Positions 9,280 to 17,366 of a stretch of DNA of 64,000 nucleotides are shown here, one piece after another. The stretch is taken from NCBI GenBank assembly GCA_041397365.1, contig JAWKWT010000001.1, positions 434,001-498,000 of the forward strand, given 5' to 3'. Both the position numbers and the translations under genes were made by a program. How positions within the stretch are numbered: the stretch's first letter is position 1; each line of letters opens with the position of its first letter. The notes beneath the pieces were generated by a model. It worked only from the letters and a program-made list of their open reading frames with translations. It did no database searches and was not told the origin of the DNA. The stretch is from P52-10 sp041397365 (GTDB lineage: Bacteria; Pseudomonadota; Alphaproteobacteria; Rhizobiales; Xanthobacteraceae).

Positions 9280-10373
9280 GACGACAGCCCTCCCGCCAGC
9301 GTCGGGACGTCGAGCGGCTTGAAGCCGTAATGGTTGAGCCAGCGCACGTCGCCCTCGAACATCTGCCGCAGGTCGGCGATGCCGTATTTCAGCATGGCGA
9401 TGCGGTCGATGCCCATGCCCCAGGCGAAGCCCTGATAGACGTCGGGGTCGATGCCGCAATTGCGCAGCACGTTCGGATGCACCATGCCGCAGCCGAGAAT
9501 CTCCAGCCAGTCCTCGCCCTCGCCGAAACGGATTTCGCCCTTGTCGCGGCGGCACTGGATATCGACCTCCAGCGACGGTTCGGTGAACGGGAAGAACGAG
9601 GGGCGGAAGCGCATATTGACGTTGTCGACCTCGAAGAACGCCTTGCAGAACTCCGCGAGAATCCATTTCAGGTGGCCAAGATGCGAGCCCTTGTCGACGA
9701 CGAGGCCCTCGACCTGATGGAATTGCGGCGTGTGCGTCGCGTCCGAATCGATGCGATAGGTGCGGCCCGGCGCGATGATGCGGATCGGCGGCTTTTGCGA
9801 CAGCATCGTGCGCACCTGCACCGGCGAGGTGTGCGTGCGCAGCAGTAGCCGTGAGCCGTCCTCCTTCGGGTTGAAGAAGAACGTGTCGTGCATGTCGCGC
9901 GCCGGATGGCCTTCCGGGAAATTCAGCTTGGTGAAATTGTTGTCGTCGGTCTCGATGTCCGGGCCTTCGGCGATCGAGAATCCCATATCGGCGAAGATCG
10001 CGGTCAACTCGTCCATCACCTGGCTGAGCGGATGGATGCGGCCCTGCTCGGCCGGCGTCTCGCGCACCGGCAAGGTGACGTCGATGGTCTCGGACGCAAG
10101 GCGCGCGTCGAGCGCCGCGGTCTTCAGCACCTCGCGGCGGGCGGTGAGCGCGTCGCCGATCGCGTCCTTGACGGCGTTGATGGCCGCGCCCTGCGCCTTG
10201 CGCTCGTCGGGGGCCATCTTGCCGAGCGTCGCGAGCAGCGCCGAGACCGACCCCTTCTTGCCGAGGGTGGCGACGCGCACCGCTTCGAGCGCCGCCTCGT
10301 CGGAGGCGGCGGCGATGTCGGACAGGATTTGCGATTGAAGAGAAGCGAGATCGGCAGATGCGGGATCGGACAT
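9276..10373 (-). CDS. pheS: Phenylalanyl-tRNA synthetase alpha subunit
   Basis: Catalytic alpha chain, 365 residues. An N-terminal coiled coil (to about residue 90) leads into the class II core: HPLSQVMDELTAIFADMGF (motif 1 region), GRTYRIDSDATHTPQFHQ, FRPSFFPFTEPSLEVD (motif 2) and GFAWGMGIDRIAMLKYG (motif 3). It begins at the ATG of MSDPAS; a GTG four codons earlier is possible. Together with pheT, rpmI and rplT it forms the usual translation cluster. A 90-bp palindromic repeat lies between it and rplT. Confidence 0.97.
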   Translation of the reverse strand: MSDPASADLASLQSQILSDIAAASDEAALEAVRVATLGKKGSVSALLATLGKMAPDERKAQGAAINAVKDAIGDALTARREVLKTAALDARLASETIDVTLPVRETPAEQGRIHPLSQVMDELTAIFADMGFSIAEGPDIETDDNNFTKLNFPEGHPARDMHDTFFFNPKEDGSRLLLRTHTSPVQVRTMLSQKPPIRIIAPGRTYRIDSDATHTPQFHQVEGLVVDKGSHLGHLKWILAEFCKAFFEVDNVNMRFRPSFFPFTEPSLEVDIQCRRDKGEIRFGEGEDWLEILGCGMVHPNVLRNCGIDPDVYQGFAWGMGIDRIAMLKYGIADLRQMFEGDVRWLNHYGFKPLDVPTLAGGLSS

Positions 10374-10423
10374 GGCGACGGTCACTCTTTTGGATGTCGC
10401 TTGAGATCCGGCATAGGGAGATC

Positions 10424-10513
10424 GTCATCATCCGCGAAAGCGGATGATCCAGTAACCCCCGTGCTTAACGTCTCGATCGGTGATTACTGGATGCCCGCTT
10501 GCGCGGGCATGAC
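10424..10513. repeat. Composite double-hairpin palindromic repeat
   Basis: Ninety bases between rplT and pheS are built as nested inverted repeats. One hairpin has the perfect arms ATCATCCGC and GCGGATGAT around a GAAA tetraloop (10427-10448). Next come CCAGTAA (10449-10455) and its complement TTACTGG (10484-10490). The second hairpin has arms ATGCCCGC and GCGGGCAT (10491-10510). Outer GTCAT and ATGAC close the element. The form matches dispersed intergenic palindromes common in Bradyrhizobium-type genomes. It could slow transcription between the ribosomal-protein and synthetase genes. Confidence 0.75.
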
Positions 10514-10548
10514 ACCGGAACTTGCGAACGGCTCTCGTGAGCCAGACT

Positions 10549-10923
10549 TCAGGCCGCCTTGGCTTCCGCCGGTAGCGCGGCCTTGGCCTTTTCGACGATC
10601 GCGGCGAAGGCCGCCGGCTCGCTGATGGCGAGGTCGGACAGCACCTTGCGGTCGACCACGAGGCCCGACTTGGCGAGGCCGTCGATGAAGCGGCTGTAGG
10701 TCAGGCCGAACGGGCGCACGGCGGCGTTGAGGCGCTGGATCCAGAGCGCGCGGAACGTCCGCTTCTTGCGCTTGCGGTCGCGGAACGCATATTGGCCGGC
10801 CTTGTCGACGGCGGCCTTGGCGGCGCGGATGGTGTTCTTGCGGCGGCCGTAAAAACCCTTGGCGGCCTTGTAGACTTTCTTGTGCTTGGCGTGAGCGGTC
10901 ACACCGCGTTTGACGCGAGCCAT
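10549..10923 (-). CDS. rplT: 50S ribosomal protein L20
   Basis: Primary 23S-rRNA-binding protein of the large subunit and known translational regulator of its own operon in other bacteria. 124 residues with the canonical start MARVKRGVTAHAKHKK and FYGRRKNTIRAAK. The C-terminus has about six more residues than E. coli L20. It lies 68 bases downstream of rpmI. Confidence 0.98.
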   Translation of the reverse strand: MARVKRGVTAHAKHKKVYKAAKGFYGRRKNTIRAAKAAVDKAGQYAFRDRKRKKRTFRALWIQRLNAAVRPFGLTYSRFIDGLAKSGLVVDRKVLSDLAISEPAAFAAIVEKAKAALPAEAKAA

Positions 10924-10991
10924 GACTGATCTCCTTCAATTCGAAAATATGAGGTGGGATGCACCGCGCGGAGGGCGCGGCCTTCTTGCGA

Positions 10992-11192
10992 TCAGTCGTT
11001 CGGCAAGAAATACTTCTTGATGTTGTCGCCGTCGGTCTTGAACAGCACGTTGGTGCCGCGAAGCTGACGAATCTGCTTCGGCGTGCGCTTGATCATTCCG
11101 TGGCGCTTGCCGCGCTGGGCGTATTTCACTTTACCCGAGGCGGTCACTTTGAAGCGCTTTTTGGCGCCCGATTTGGTCTTCAGCTTGGGCAT
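10992..11192 (-). CDS. rpmI: 50S ribosomal protein L35
   Basis: Small basic large-subunit protein of 66 residues (MPKLKTKSGAKKRFK, RGKRHGMI, QLRGTNVL). Start ATG at 11192 is preceded by AGGAG. About 215 bases upstream is the doxX-like gene rather than infC, which is its direct neighbour in many bacteria. Confidence 0.98.
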   Translation of the reverse strand: MPKLKTKSGAKKRFKVTASGKVKYAQRGKRHGMIKRTPKQIRQLRGTNVLFKTDGDNIKKYFLPND

Positions 11193-11407
11193 TTGGCTCT
11201 CCTGTGCCGGCTGCCGACACTCCCGCGAGGCGGGCGTCAGGCCGGTGAATGCTCGTTAGAGCGTTGAAAATGCTCGACATTTCATGAATGAAACAGTCGG
11301 CATGGGCTCGCCGCCACGGCAGCCCTTGTTCAGCCGGGCGGCGAAGTTGGGGCTTATGACAGAGGAACGGCGAATTGGCAACGGCCGCACGGCCGATTCG
11401 AGGAGCC

Positions 11408-11821
11408 TCACGCGCCCTGCCGCTGCGACTGCCGCGACAGGATCGCCACCAGCATCAGCCCGCCGATCAGGCCGATATGCTCGACGGTGAAGAAGAACTC
11501 CATCATCGCCTTCTCGCCGGTCATGGTCCAGAAGGCGTGGGCGATCGGGATGGTCAGCAGCGTGAAGACGGCGAGCGCGCCGGCGCCGAGCCAAGTGAAG
11601 CGGTTCAGGATCACCAGCAACGACCCGCCGAGCTGGCAGATGATGGTCGCGATGTTGAAGACGATCGGCGGGTTCAGGTTGAACATCGCCATTTCGGCGA
11701 CGCCGCCGTTGAAATCGATCAGTTTCGCGAGTCCGCTGCTCCAGAACGGGAACGTCACCACCAGCCGGGCGAAGGCATGGAAGATCCGGGAATCGAGCAG
11801 GCAGGCGATCAAGGCGGGCAT
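11408..11821 (-). CDS. DoxX family membrane protein
   Basis: A 137-residue protein with four predicted membrane helices. The early motif FARLVVTFPFWSSGLAKLIDF and the later ICQLGGSLLVILNRF are typical of DoxX/DoxD-like quinol-oxidase-associated proteins; exact function is unknown. Start is the ATG at 11821, which has AAGGTG six bases upstream; a TTG at 11839 is less likely. It stands between infC and rpmI on the same strand, splitting the usual infC-rpmI-rplT order. Confidence 0.8.
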   Translation of the reverse strand: MPALIACLLDSRIFHAFARLVVTFPFWSSGLAKLIDFNGGVAEMAMFNLNPPIVFNIATIICQLGGSLLVILNRFTWLGAGALAVFTLLTIPIAHAFWTMTGEKAMMEFFFTVEHIGLIGGLMLVAILSRQSQRQGA

Positions 11822-11970
11822 GGCAGGCACCTTATGCAATGAAGGGGCGCGCCTTTCAGCACGCCCCCGAAACGGTCTCTGTGAGCCGGATCACGGTCCA
11901 CCAGATTGCCGGACCCGATCTGGCCCGATCGCGCCGGCCGCCCGATAGGCCCGTGGGACCCGGATCCTGC

Positions 11971-12510
11971 TCAGCGCGGCGCGAGAACCATCACCACCTG
12001 CCGGCCTTCGAAGCGGGCGTCCTGCTCGACCTTGGCGACGGCGGCGACATCGGCCTTCACGCGATCCAGAAGCTTCGTTCCGATCTCCTGATGGGCCATT
12101 TCGCGTCCCCGGTAGCGCAGGGTGATCTTCACCTTGTCGCCTTCCTCGAAGAAGCGCTGCATCGCCTTCATCTTCACGTCGTAATCGTGGTCGTCGATCA
12201 TCGGGCGGAGCTTGACCTCCTTGATCTCGATGACCTTCTGGCGCTTGCGCGCCTCGGCGGCTTTCTTCTGCGCCGAATATTTGAATTTGCCGTAGTCGAG
12301 AAACTTGCAGACCGGCGGATTGGTGTTCGGTGAAATCTCGACGAGGTCAAAACCTGCGTCGGCGGCCATCTTGATGGCGTCCTGAGTCTTCACGACTCCG
12401 ACATTCGTTCCGTCTTGATCGATCAATTGAATTTCGAGGTTGCGGATATCCTCGTTGACGCGCGGCCCGTCTTTCTGAACGGGGGTGGGCGCTCTGTTGG
12501 GACGACGAAT
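11971..12510 (-). CDS. infC: Translation initiation factor IF-3 (AUU start)
   Basis: IF-3 binds the 30S subunit and checks start-codon choice. From the ATT at 12510 the protein is 179 residues (RRPNRAP, VNEDIRN, LVEISPNTNPPVCKFLDYGK, MKAMQRFFEEGDKVKITLRYRGRE), the normal family length. No ATG, GTG or TTG lies close upstream in frame, and a clear GGAG sits nine bases before the ATT. The rare AUU codon is the known device by which IF-3 represses its own translation in E. coli. The N-terminal tail RRPNRAPTPVQKDGPR is alphaproteobacterial. Confidence 0.95.
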   Translation of the reverse strand: MRRPNRAPTPVQKDGPRVNEDIRNLEIQLIDQDGTNVGVVKTQDAIKMAADAGFDLVEISPNTNPPVCKFLDYGKFKYSAQKKAAEARKRQKVIEIKEVKLRPMIDDHDYDVKMKAMQRFFEEGDKVKITLRYRGREMAHQEIGTKLLDRVKADVAAVAKVEQDARFEGRQVVMVLAPR

Positions 12511-12711
12511 GGGTGCGATCTCCGTATTGTTGATGGAAGGCGCTATTTTGAAGGATTCAGCGCGCAACGGCAAGCGCGCAATCGGCGCGTTGGAGAGGTT
12601 CGTAAGCGAACCGTCTTTTGACGTTGCGTGCAAGCCATCACATAACCGCCGCGGCGGTGTTCCGCAATGAGCGGCCGATCCGCAAGATCCTTGGCGAACG
12701 AGATTCTTGGC

Positions 12712-13480
12712 ATGAACGATATCCCCGAGCCCGCGTTGAGTTTCATCGAGGCGGGAACGCCGCCGCGCCGGCTGGCGGTGCGGGCGCGGCAAGGCGCTTC
12801 GCCCGGAATTTTCTGGCTGTCGGGCTTCAATTCGGACATGCGCGGCACCAAGGCGGTGGCGCTCGACGCCTGGGCGGCGGAACAAGGGCGCGCCTGCGTC
12901 CGCTTCGACTATTCCGGACATGGCAGATCCGGCGGCGCGTTCGCGGACGGCACGATCAGGCGCTGGTTCGAGGAAAGCCTCGCCGTGTTCGACCGCTGCT
13001 GCGAGGGCCCGCAAATCGTGGTCGGTTCCTCGATGGGCGGCTGGATCGCGCTGCTGCTGGCGCGGGAGATCGCCAGGCGGTCGCGGGGCCCGAAGCTCGC
13101 CGGGCTGGTGCTGATCGCGCCCGCGCCGGATTTCACCGAGGAACTGATGTGGAAGGGATTTTCGCCGGACATCCGTCACCAGATCGAGACCGAGGGCCGG
13201 TGGCTGCGCCCGTCGGACTATGGCGAGCCGTATCCGATCACGCGCGCTGATCGAGGACGGCCGCAAGCACCTTGTTCTGCAGGGTCCGATCGCGGTCGGC
13301 TGTCCGGTGCGGATTCTGCAAGGCGCGCAGGACGCGGACGTGCCTTGGCAGCACGCCTTCGCGCTGACGTCGCGGCTGCCGAGCGACGACGTGGTGCTGA
13401 CCATGATCCAGGATGGCGACCACCGCCTGTCGCGGCCGCAGGATATCGCGCGGCTGATCGCGGCGGTGGCGGAGTTTTAA
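12712..13480 (+). CDS. Alpha/beta hydrolase (frameshifted)
   Basis: Serine hydrolase of about 255 residues. It has the nucleophile elbow VVGSSMGGWIALLLA, oxyanion region WLSGFNSDMRGTK, acid residue in GAQDADVPW and catalytic His in QDGDHRLSRPQ. The last two lie in a different frame from the first: the reading slips at about 13240-13248 in a CGCGCG tract, and restoring two bases gives ITRALIEDGRKH. The hydrolase family is broad and the substrate unknown. Start is the ATG of MNDIPEP, divergent from infC across 200 bases that include a GGTTCG/CGAACC hairpin (12597-12612). The stop is 11 bases from that of the thioesterase gene. Confidence 0.78.
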
Positions 13481-13491
13481 TCAACGGTTAA

Positions 13492-14337
13492 CTACGCCGT
13501 TCCCTCGCGCTCGGCGGTGGCCTTGGCGATCGCGGCGACGGCGGCGTTAGAGGAGACCTTCTGCGCCAGCGCGGTGACGCTCGACGTGCCGATCGGGCCG
13601 TTCTCGTCATAGAGGCGGCATTCGCCGACGCAGATGCCGTCGGTCGCGCCATGATCCATCACCTCGTAGCCGACCCATTCTGTTGCGGGAACACGATGCA
13701 GATAGATCGTCACGTCGGTGTTGATGAAGCGCAGACCCTCGTCGCCGGCATTGGCGAAGGGGCTGGCGAAATCCGCCGAGACCGCGACGCGCGTGAACGG
13801 CGTCAGCGGCACGCCCTCGACCAGTTCACGCACCTCGCTGATCCACGCCTTGCGCGGGCCGACCACGCCCATCGCGCCCTCGATCCGCCGCATCGCCCAC
13901 ATGCCGCCGAGCGCCGCGCGGGTGTCGTCAGGGGCGGCAATGTCGGTCGGCGACGGCACGCTCCAGGTCGGCCGCGACCAGACCGTGCCGGGCGGATTTT
14001 CCGTGCGCAGCAGCAATTGCGAGGTGGCGCGGCCCATGCTGACGCCGCCTGAGAAGAATTCGGCATCGATCACCTTGATGCGCTTGCCGTCACGCACGAT
14101 GCGCGTCGTCACCTCGCAAGGCGAATGGATTTCCGGCAGCCGGTACATATCGACCGTCAGCCGCGCCGGCAGGTAGTCCGGTCCGCCGTGCCGCCGTTCG
14201 ATCTCCTGCCCGAGCAGGCCGATCACCACGCGGCCATGCATCGAGTTTGGATTCCATGGGCCGCGGCAGGCGGGCGTCGGCAGGAAGCGGTCGCCGTCGC
14301 GCTTGAAGAAGGGCTCTTTTTGCGTGTCGTTTTTCAT
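13492..14337 (-). CDS. Acyl-CoA thioesterase-like double-hotdog protein
   Basis: 281-residue cytoplasmic protein with two hotdog-like halves (about 30-130 and 150-265). HGRVVIGLLGQEIER, LTVDMYRLPEI and IKVIDAEFFSGGVSMGRATSQLLLR resemble TesB/PaaI-type acyl-CoA thioesterase folds. Substrate unknown. The acyl-CoA link is by family only; no fatty-acid operon surrounds it. It is convergent with the alpha/beta hydrolase. Confidence 0.72.
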   Translation of the reverse strand: MKNDTQKEPFFKRDGDRFLPTPACRGPWNPNSMHGRVVIGLLGQEIERRHGGPDYLPARLTVDMYRLPEIHSPCEVTTRIVRDGKRIKVIDAEFFSGGVSMGRATSQLLLRTENPPGTVWSRPTWSVPSPTDIAAPDDTRAALGGMWAMRRIEGAMGVVGPRKAWISEVRELVEGVPLTPFTRVAVSADFASPFANAGDEGLRFINTDVTIYLHRVPATEWVGYEVMDHGATDGICVGECRLYDENGPIGTSSVTALAQKVSSNAAVAAIAKATAEREGTA

Positions 14338-14436
14338 GGCGGCGGGTTGCGGGAACCGCCGGCGGAAATCCAGCCGCCGCGCGCCATAAGCGCATGCGGG
14401 GATGGCATGGGCGCGGTGCGAGACTTATCTTTTATC

Positions 14437-14485
14437 GAGCATGATCTGATCCGAAAACCGGTTCCCACTTTTCGGGATCATGCTC
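14437..14485. repeat. Dispersed GAGCATGATC palindrome (copy 1)
   Basis: Perfect outer arms GAGCATGATC and GATCATGCTC flank inner CCGAAAA and TTTTCGG arms around the palindrome AACCGGTT. Four further copies of this family are at 17267, 21963, 51761 (variant) and 56149. This copy overlaps the last codon and stop of queG. Confidence 0.85.
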
Positions 14486-15596
14486 TTCCCCATTCGGCGC
14501 GCACGTCCGGGTCTGTCTCTTGCGCCAGCCGTTCCGCTGCCATCGTCGCAAACGTCTCGGCGGGCAGAAGCTGCGACAACGCCCAGACGGCCGCGCCCCG
14601 CACCAGCGGGCTTGCATCGTCGAGCAGGCGTTCGGCCTCGGGGATCAGCGCCGCGTCGTTCGAATTGCCGATGGCGGTCGCGACATTGCGGAGAAAGCGA
14701 TCGCGGCCCACGCGCTTGACCGGCGATTTCGAGAACAGCGCGCGAAACGACGGATCGTCGAGGCGCGACAGTTCAGCGAGTTTTGGCGCGCGCAATGCGT
14801 CGCGCGCCTTGAGTTTGATTTCGCGCCCGGCTTGGGCGAATTTGTTCCACGGGCAGACGGCCAGGCAATCGTCGCAGCCATAGATGCGGTTGCCGATGGC
14901 TTTGCGGAACTCGCGCGGGATCGGTCCCTTGTTCTCGATCGTCAGGTAGGAAATGCAGCGCCGCGCATCGAGCCGGTAGGGTGCGGGAAAGGCGTCGGTC
15001 GGGCAGGCGTCGAGGCAGGCGCGGCACGAGCCGCAATGGCTGCGCTCGGATGCGTCGCGCGGAAGATCGAGCGTGGTGAAGATCGATCCGAGAAACAGCC
15101 ACGAGCCGAGGTCGCGCGACACCAGATTGGTGTGCTTGCCCTGCCAGCCGAGTCCGGCCGCCTGCGCCAGCGGCTTCTCCATCACGGCGGCGGTGTCGAC
15201 GAACACCTTGACGTCGCCGCCGGCCTTGGCCAGCAGTGAACGCGCGAGCGTCTTCAGCCGGCTCTTGATGAGGTCGTGATAATCGTCGCCGCGCGCATAG
15301 ACGGAAATCGCGCCGCAGTCGCGCCGGTGCAGGATCGAAAGCGGATCGTCCTCGCCGCCATAATTGACGCCGAGCATGACGATCGAGCGGACCTCGCTCC
15401 ACAGATTGCGGGGAACGGCGCGGCGTTCGGGGTCGTTGGCGAGCCAGCCCATCTCGCCCTGCGCGCCCTCGTCGAGGAACTGCCGCAGCCGCGGCAGCGC
15501 CTCGGGGATCGCTTCCGGCGCGACGATGCCCATGGCATCGAAGCCGAGGTCGCGCGCTTCATCGGCAATGATGTTGCGCAGGTATGAAACGTTCAG
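14478..15596 (-). CDS. queG: Epoxyqueuosine reductase
   Basis: Cobalamin- and iron-sulfur-dependent enzyme for the last step of queuosine tRNA modification. Visible features are the N-terminal EARDLGFDAMGI, SVYARGDDYHD, VFVDTAAVMEKPLAQAAGLGW, two ferredoxin-type clusters (CGSCRACLDACP; YGCDDCLAVCPWN) and a C-terminal HEAT-repeat domain. No ATG, GTG or TTG starts the frame at a sensible place. A CTG at 15596 overlaps the stop of the GST gene as CTGA, parallel to the ATGA/GTGA overlaps elsewhere, and gives 372 residues. A lost base here is the alternative. The stop codon lies inside a dispersed palindrome, so the last residues are repeat-derived. Confidence 0.92.
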   Translation of the reverse strand: MNVSYLRNIIADEARDLGFDAMGIVAPEAIPEALPRLRQFLDEGAQGEMGWLANDPERRAVPRNLWSEVRSIVMLGVNYGGEDDPLSILHRRDCGAISVYARGDDYHDLIKSRLKTLARSLLAKAGGDVKVFVDTAAVMEKPLAQAAGLGWQGKHTNLVSRDLGSWLFLGSIFTTLDLPRDASERSHCGSCRACLDACPTDAFPAPYRLDARRCISYLTIENKGPIPREFRKAIGNRIYGCDDCLAVCPWNKFAQAGREIKLKARDALRAPKLAELSRLDDPSFRALFSKSPVKRVGRDRFLRNVATAIGNSNDAALIPEAERLLDDASPLVRGAAVWALSQLLPAETFATMAAERLAQETDPDVRAEWGRA

Positions 15597-16285
15597 AAGT
15601 CGAGATCCACATAGGTCGGCGACGCCGGCACGCCCGCGAGCCAGTCCGCCAGCAGCGGACGGAACGACGGCCGCGATTTGATCCGTGCGTACCACGCCTT
15701 TGCCGCCTCGTCCTCGCTCCATGGCACGTCGCCCAGATAATCGATCGCCGACAGATGCGCCGCCGCCGCCAGATCGGCATAGGTCAGCCGCGCGCCGGCG
15801 ATGAAGTTCCGCGTGCCGACCAGCCATCCGATATATTGCAGATGGTAGCGCACATTCACCTTCGCGGCACGGATCAGCTCCATGTCCGGCGGGCCGCCGC
15901 CGTCATTGGAACTCATGAACCGCTTATAGATCCGCTCGGTCACCAGCGGGCGCGAAACTTCCTCGAAAAACTTGTGATTGAACCACGACAGCAGCCGGCG
16001 GACCTCGATCCGGTCGCTGGTGTCCTGCGCCATCAGCCGGTCCTCGCCCATGTCGCGTCCGAGCGTCTCGTCGAAAAACTCGCAGATGATTCCCGCGCCG
16101 GGAATGGCGGCCGTGTCCTCGGAGATCAGCACCGGCGTTTCCGCCGCCGGGTTCAGCGTCAGGAACTCCGGCCGCCGCAGCCACGGGCGCTCCTCGACGA
16201 GGCGCATCTCGACCCCATGCTCGGCGGCGGCAAGACGGATGAAGCGGGAATGCGGGCAGAACGGATGATGCAGGAGGGTGAGCAT
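15593..16285 (-). CDS. Glutathione S-transferase family protein, FzlA-like
   Basis: 230-residue GST-fold protein. The thioredoxin-like half begins MLTLLHHPFCPHSRF, followed by LNPAAETPVLI. The helical half contains RRLLSWFNHKFFEEV, AAAHLSAIDYLGDVPWSEDEAAKAWY and KSRPSFRPLLADW. The AHLSAIDYLGDVPW block and the C-terminal end YVDLDF closely recall Caulobacter FzlA, an FtsZ-binding GST relative that controls constriction. The role in division is inference from that resemblance. Start ATG at 16285 has AAGG seven bases upstream; a GTG two codons earlier is possible. It overlaps queG downstream. Confidence 0.8.
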   Translation of the reverse strand: MLTLLHHPFCPHSRFIRLAAAEHGVEMRLVEERPWLRRPEFLTLNPAAETPVLISEDTAAIPGAGIICEFFDETLGRDMGEDRLMAQDTSDRIEVRRLLSWFNHKFFEEVSRPLVTERIYKRFMSSNDGGGPPDMELIRAAKVNVRYHLQYIGWLVGTRNFIAGARLTYADLAAAAHLSAIDYLGDVPWSEDEAAKAWYARIKSRPSFRPLLADWLAGVPASPTYVDLDF

Positions 16286-16452
16286 GAACACCTTGCAGGA
16301 GGGCGAAACCGCGACGTTTCGCGCGCGACAAACCTAACCATAAGCGGTGCCGAGGCAACCCGTGATTTGCAAGCTTTCGCCGTTGCGACAAGCTGGCGAA
16401 TAAGTCACAAGCAGGGTTCCTCACGCCGAGTCGGCCTTCCGGAATATTGGCG

Positions 16453-17259
16453 ATGTCTTTCGATCTGTTTAAGGCTTTCGTCCTCGGCATCGTCGAAGGG
16501 CTGACCGAATTCATTCCGGTATCCTCGACGGGGCATCTGTTGCTGGTCGAACGTTTCTTCGGTTTCGACGACGATGCGTTCGGCAAGACTTTCGTCGTAC
16601 TGATCCAGCTCGGCGCGATCCTGGCGATCCTCTCGGTCTATTTCGCGCGGCTCTGGCGGATCGCCACCGGCATGTTCTCCGACCCCTCCGCGCGCCGCTT
16701 CGTGATCGGCGTTCTGGTCGCGTTTCTGCCGGCGGTGGTGGTCGGCGTGCTCGCCGGCGGCTTCATCAAGAGCACGCTGTTCAATCCCTGGGTGGTCTGC
16801 TTCACGCTGATCGTCGGCGGCGCGATTCTGTTGTGGGTCGATCAGCTCGATCTTCAGCCGCGCTATCACGACGCCACCGCGTTCCCGTTGCCGATGTATC
16901 TCGGCATCGGCATCGCCCAGTGTCTGGCGATGATCCCCGGCGTCTCGCGCTCGGGCGCGACCATCGTCGCCTCAATGCTGTTCGGCTCGGACAAGCGGTC
17001 GGCGGCGGAATTCTCGTTCTTCCTGGCGATGCCGACCATGGTCGGCGCGTTCGCCTACGACCTGTTCAAGAACTACCATCTGATGACGGCGGACAGCATG
17101 ACGATCGTCGCCGTCGGCTTCGTCACCGCCTTTTTCGCCGCGCTGCTCGTGGTGAAATCGCTGCTCGATTACGTGTCGAGCAAGGGGTTTGCGCTGTTCG
17201 CCTGGTGGCGCGTGATCGTCGGAACGCTCGGCCTGATCGGCCTGGCGCTAGGGTTCTGA
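16453..17259 (+). CDS. uppP: Undecaprenyl-diphosphate phosphatase
   Basis: Inner-membrane phosphatase that regenerates undecaprenyl phosphate, the lipid carrier for wall and O-antigen building blocks. 268 residues, about eight helices, with the two signature blocks GIVEGLTEFIPVSSTGHL near the N-terminus and IPGVSRSGATIVASML in the middle. Start is the ATG of MSFDLFKAF; a TTG six bases earlier is the only close alternative. It is followed by a dispersed palindrome and a long hairpin. Confidence 0.97.
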   Translation: MSFDLFKAFVLGIVEGLTEFIPVSSTGHLLLVERFFGFDDDAFGKTFVVLIQLGAILAILSVYFARLWRIATGMFSDPSARRFVIGVLVAFLPAVVVGVLAGGFIKSTLFNPWVVCFTLIVGGAILLWVDQLDLQPRYHDATAFPLPMYLGIGIAQCLAMIPGVSRSGATIVASMLFGSDKRSAAEFSFFLAMPTMVGAFAYDLFKNYHLMTADSMTIVAVGFVTAFFAALLVVKSLLDYVSSKGFALFAWWRVIVGTLGLIGLALGF

Positions 17260-17266
17260 TTTTTCA

Positions 17267-17316
17267 GAGCATGATTCCGAAAAGTGGAAACCGGTTTTCG
17301 GAAAAGGATCATGCTC
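17267..17316. repeat. Dispersed GAGCATGATC palindrome (copy 2)
   Basis: Outer GAGCATGATT pairs with GGATCATGCTC, and inner CCGAAAA pairs with TTTTCGG around AACCGG. It starts seven bases after the uppP stop. Same family as 14437 and 21963. Confidence 0.85.
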
Positions 17317-17335
17317 GAACAAAAAGATCGGCGGC

Positions 17336-17366
17336 GAGACTGATTCAACGCAGTTGAATTAGTCTC
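17336..17366. terminator. Bidirectional hairpin between convergent genes
   Basis: GAGACTGATTCAAC pairs with GTTGAATTAGTCTC over a GCA loop (14 pairs, one G-U). It ends exactly at the stop codon of the epimerase gene and lies downstream of uppP, so it can serve both strands. No clear T-run follows on either side, so termination strength is uncertain. The GATTCAAC core recurs after the palindrome at 21963. Confidence 0.5.

Noticed and set aside
6874..10431. Apparent 1185-residue single protein covering pheS and pheT
   Set aside because: The first third is an out-of-frame shadow of pheS. The true subunits are separate and overlap by ATGA.
11971..13404. 477-residue frame ending in IF-3
   Set aside because: Everything before the ATT start is antisense to the hydrolase gene and not IF-3-like.
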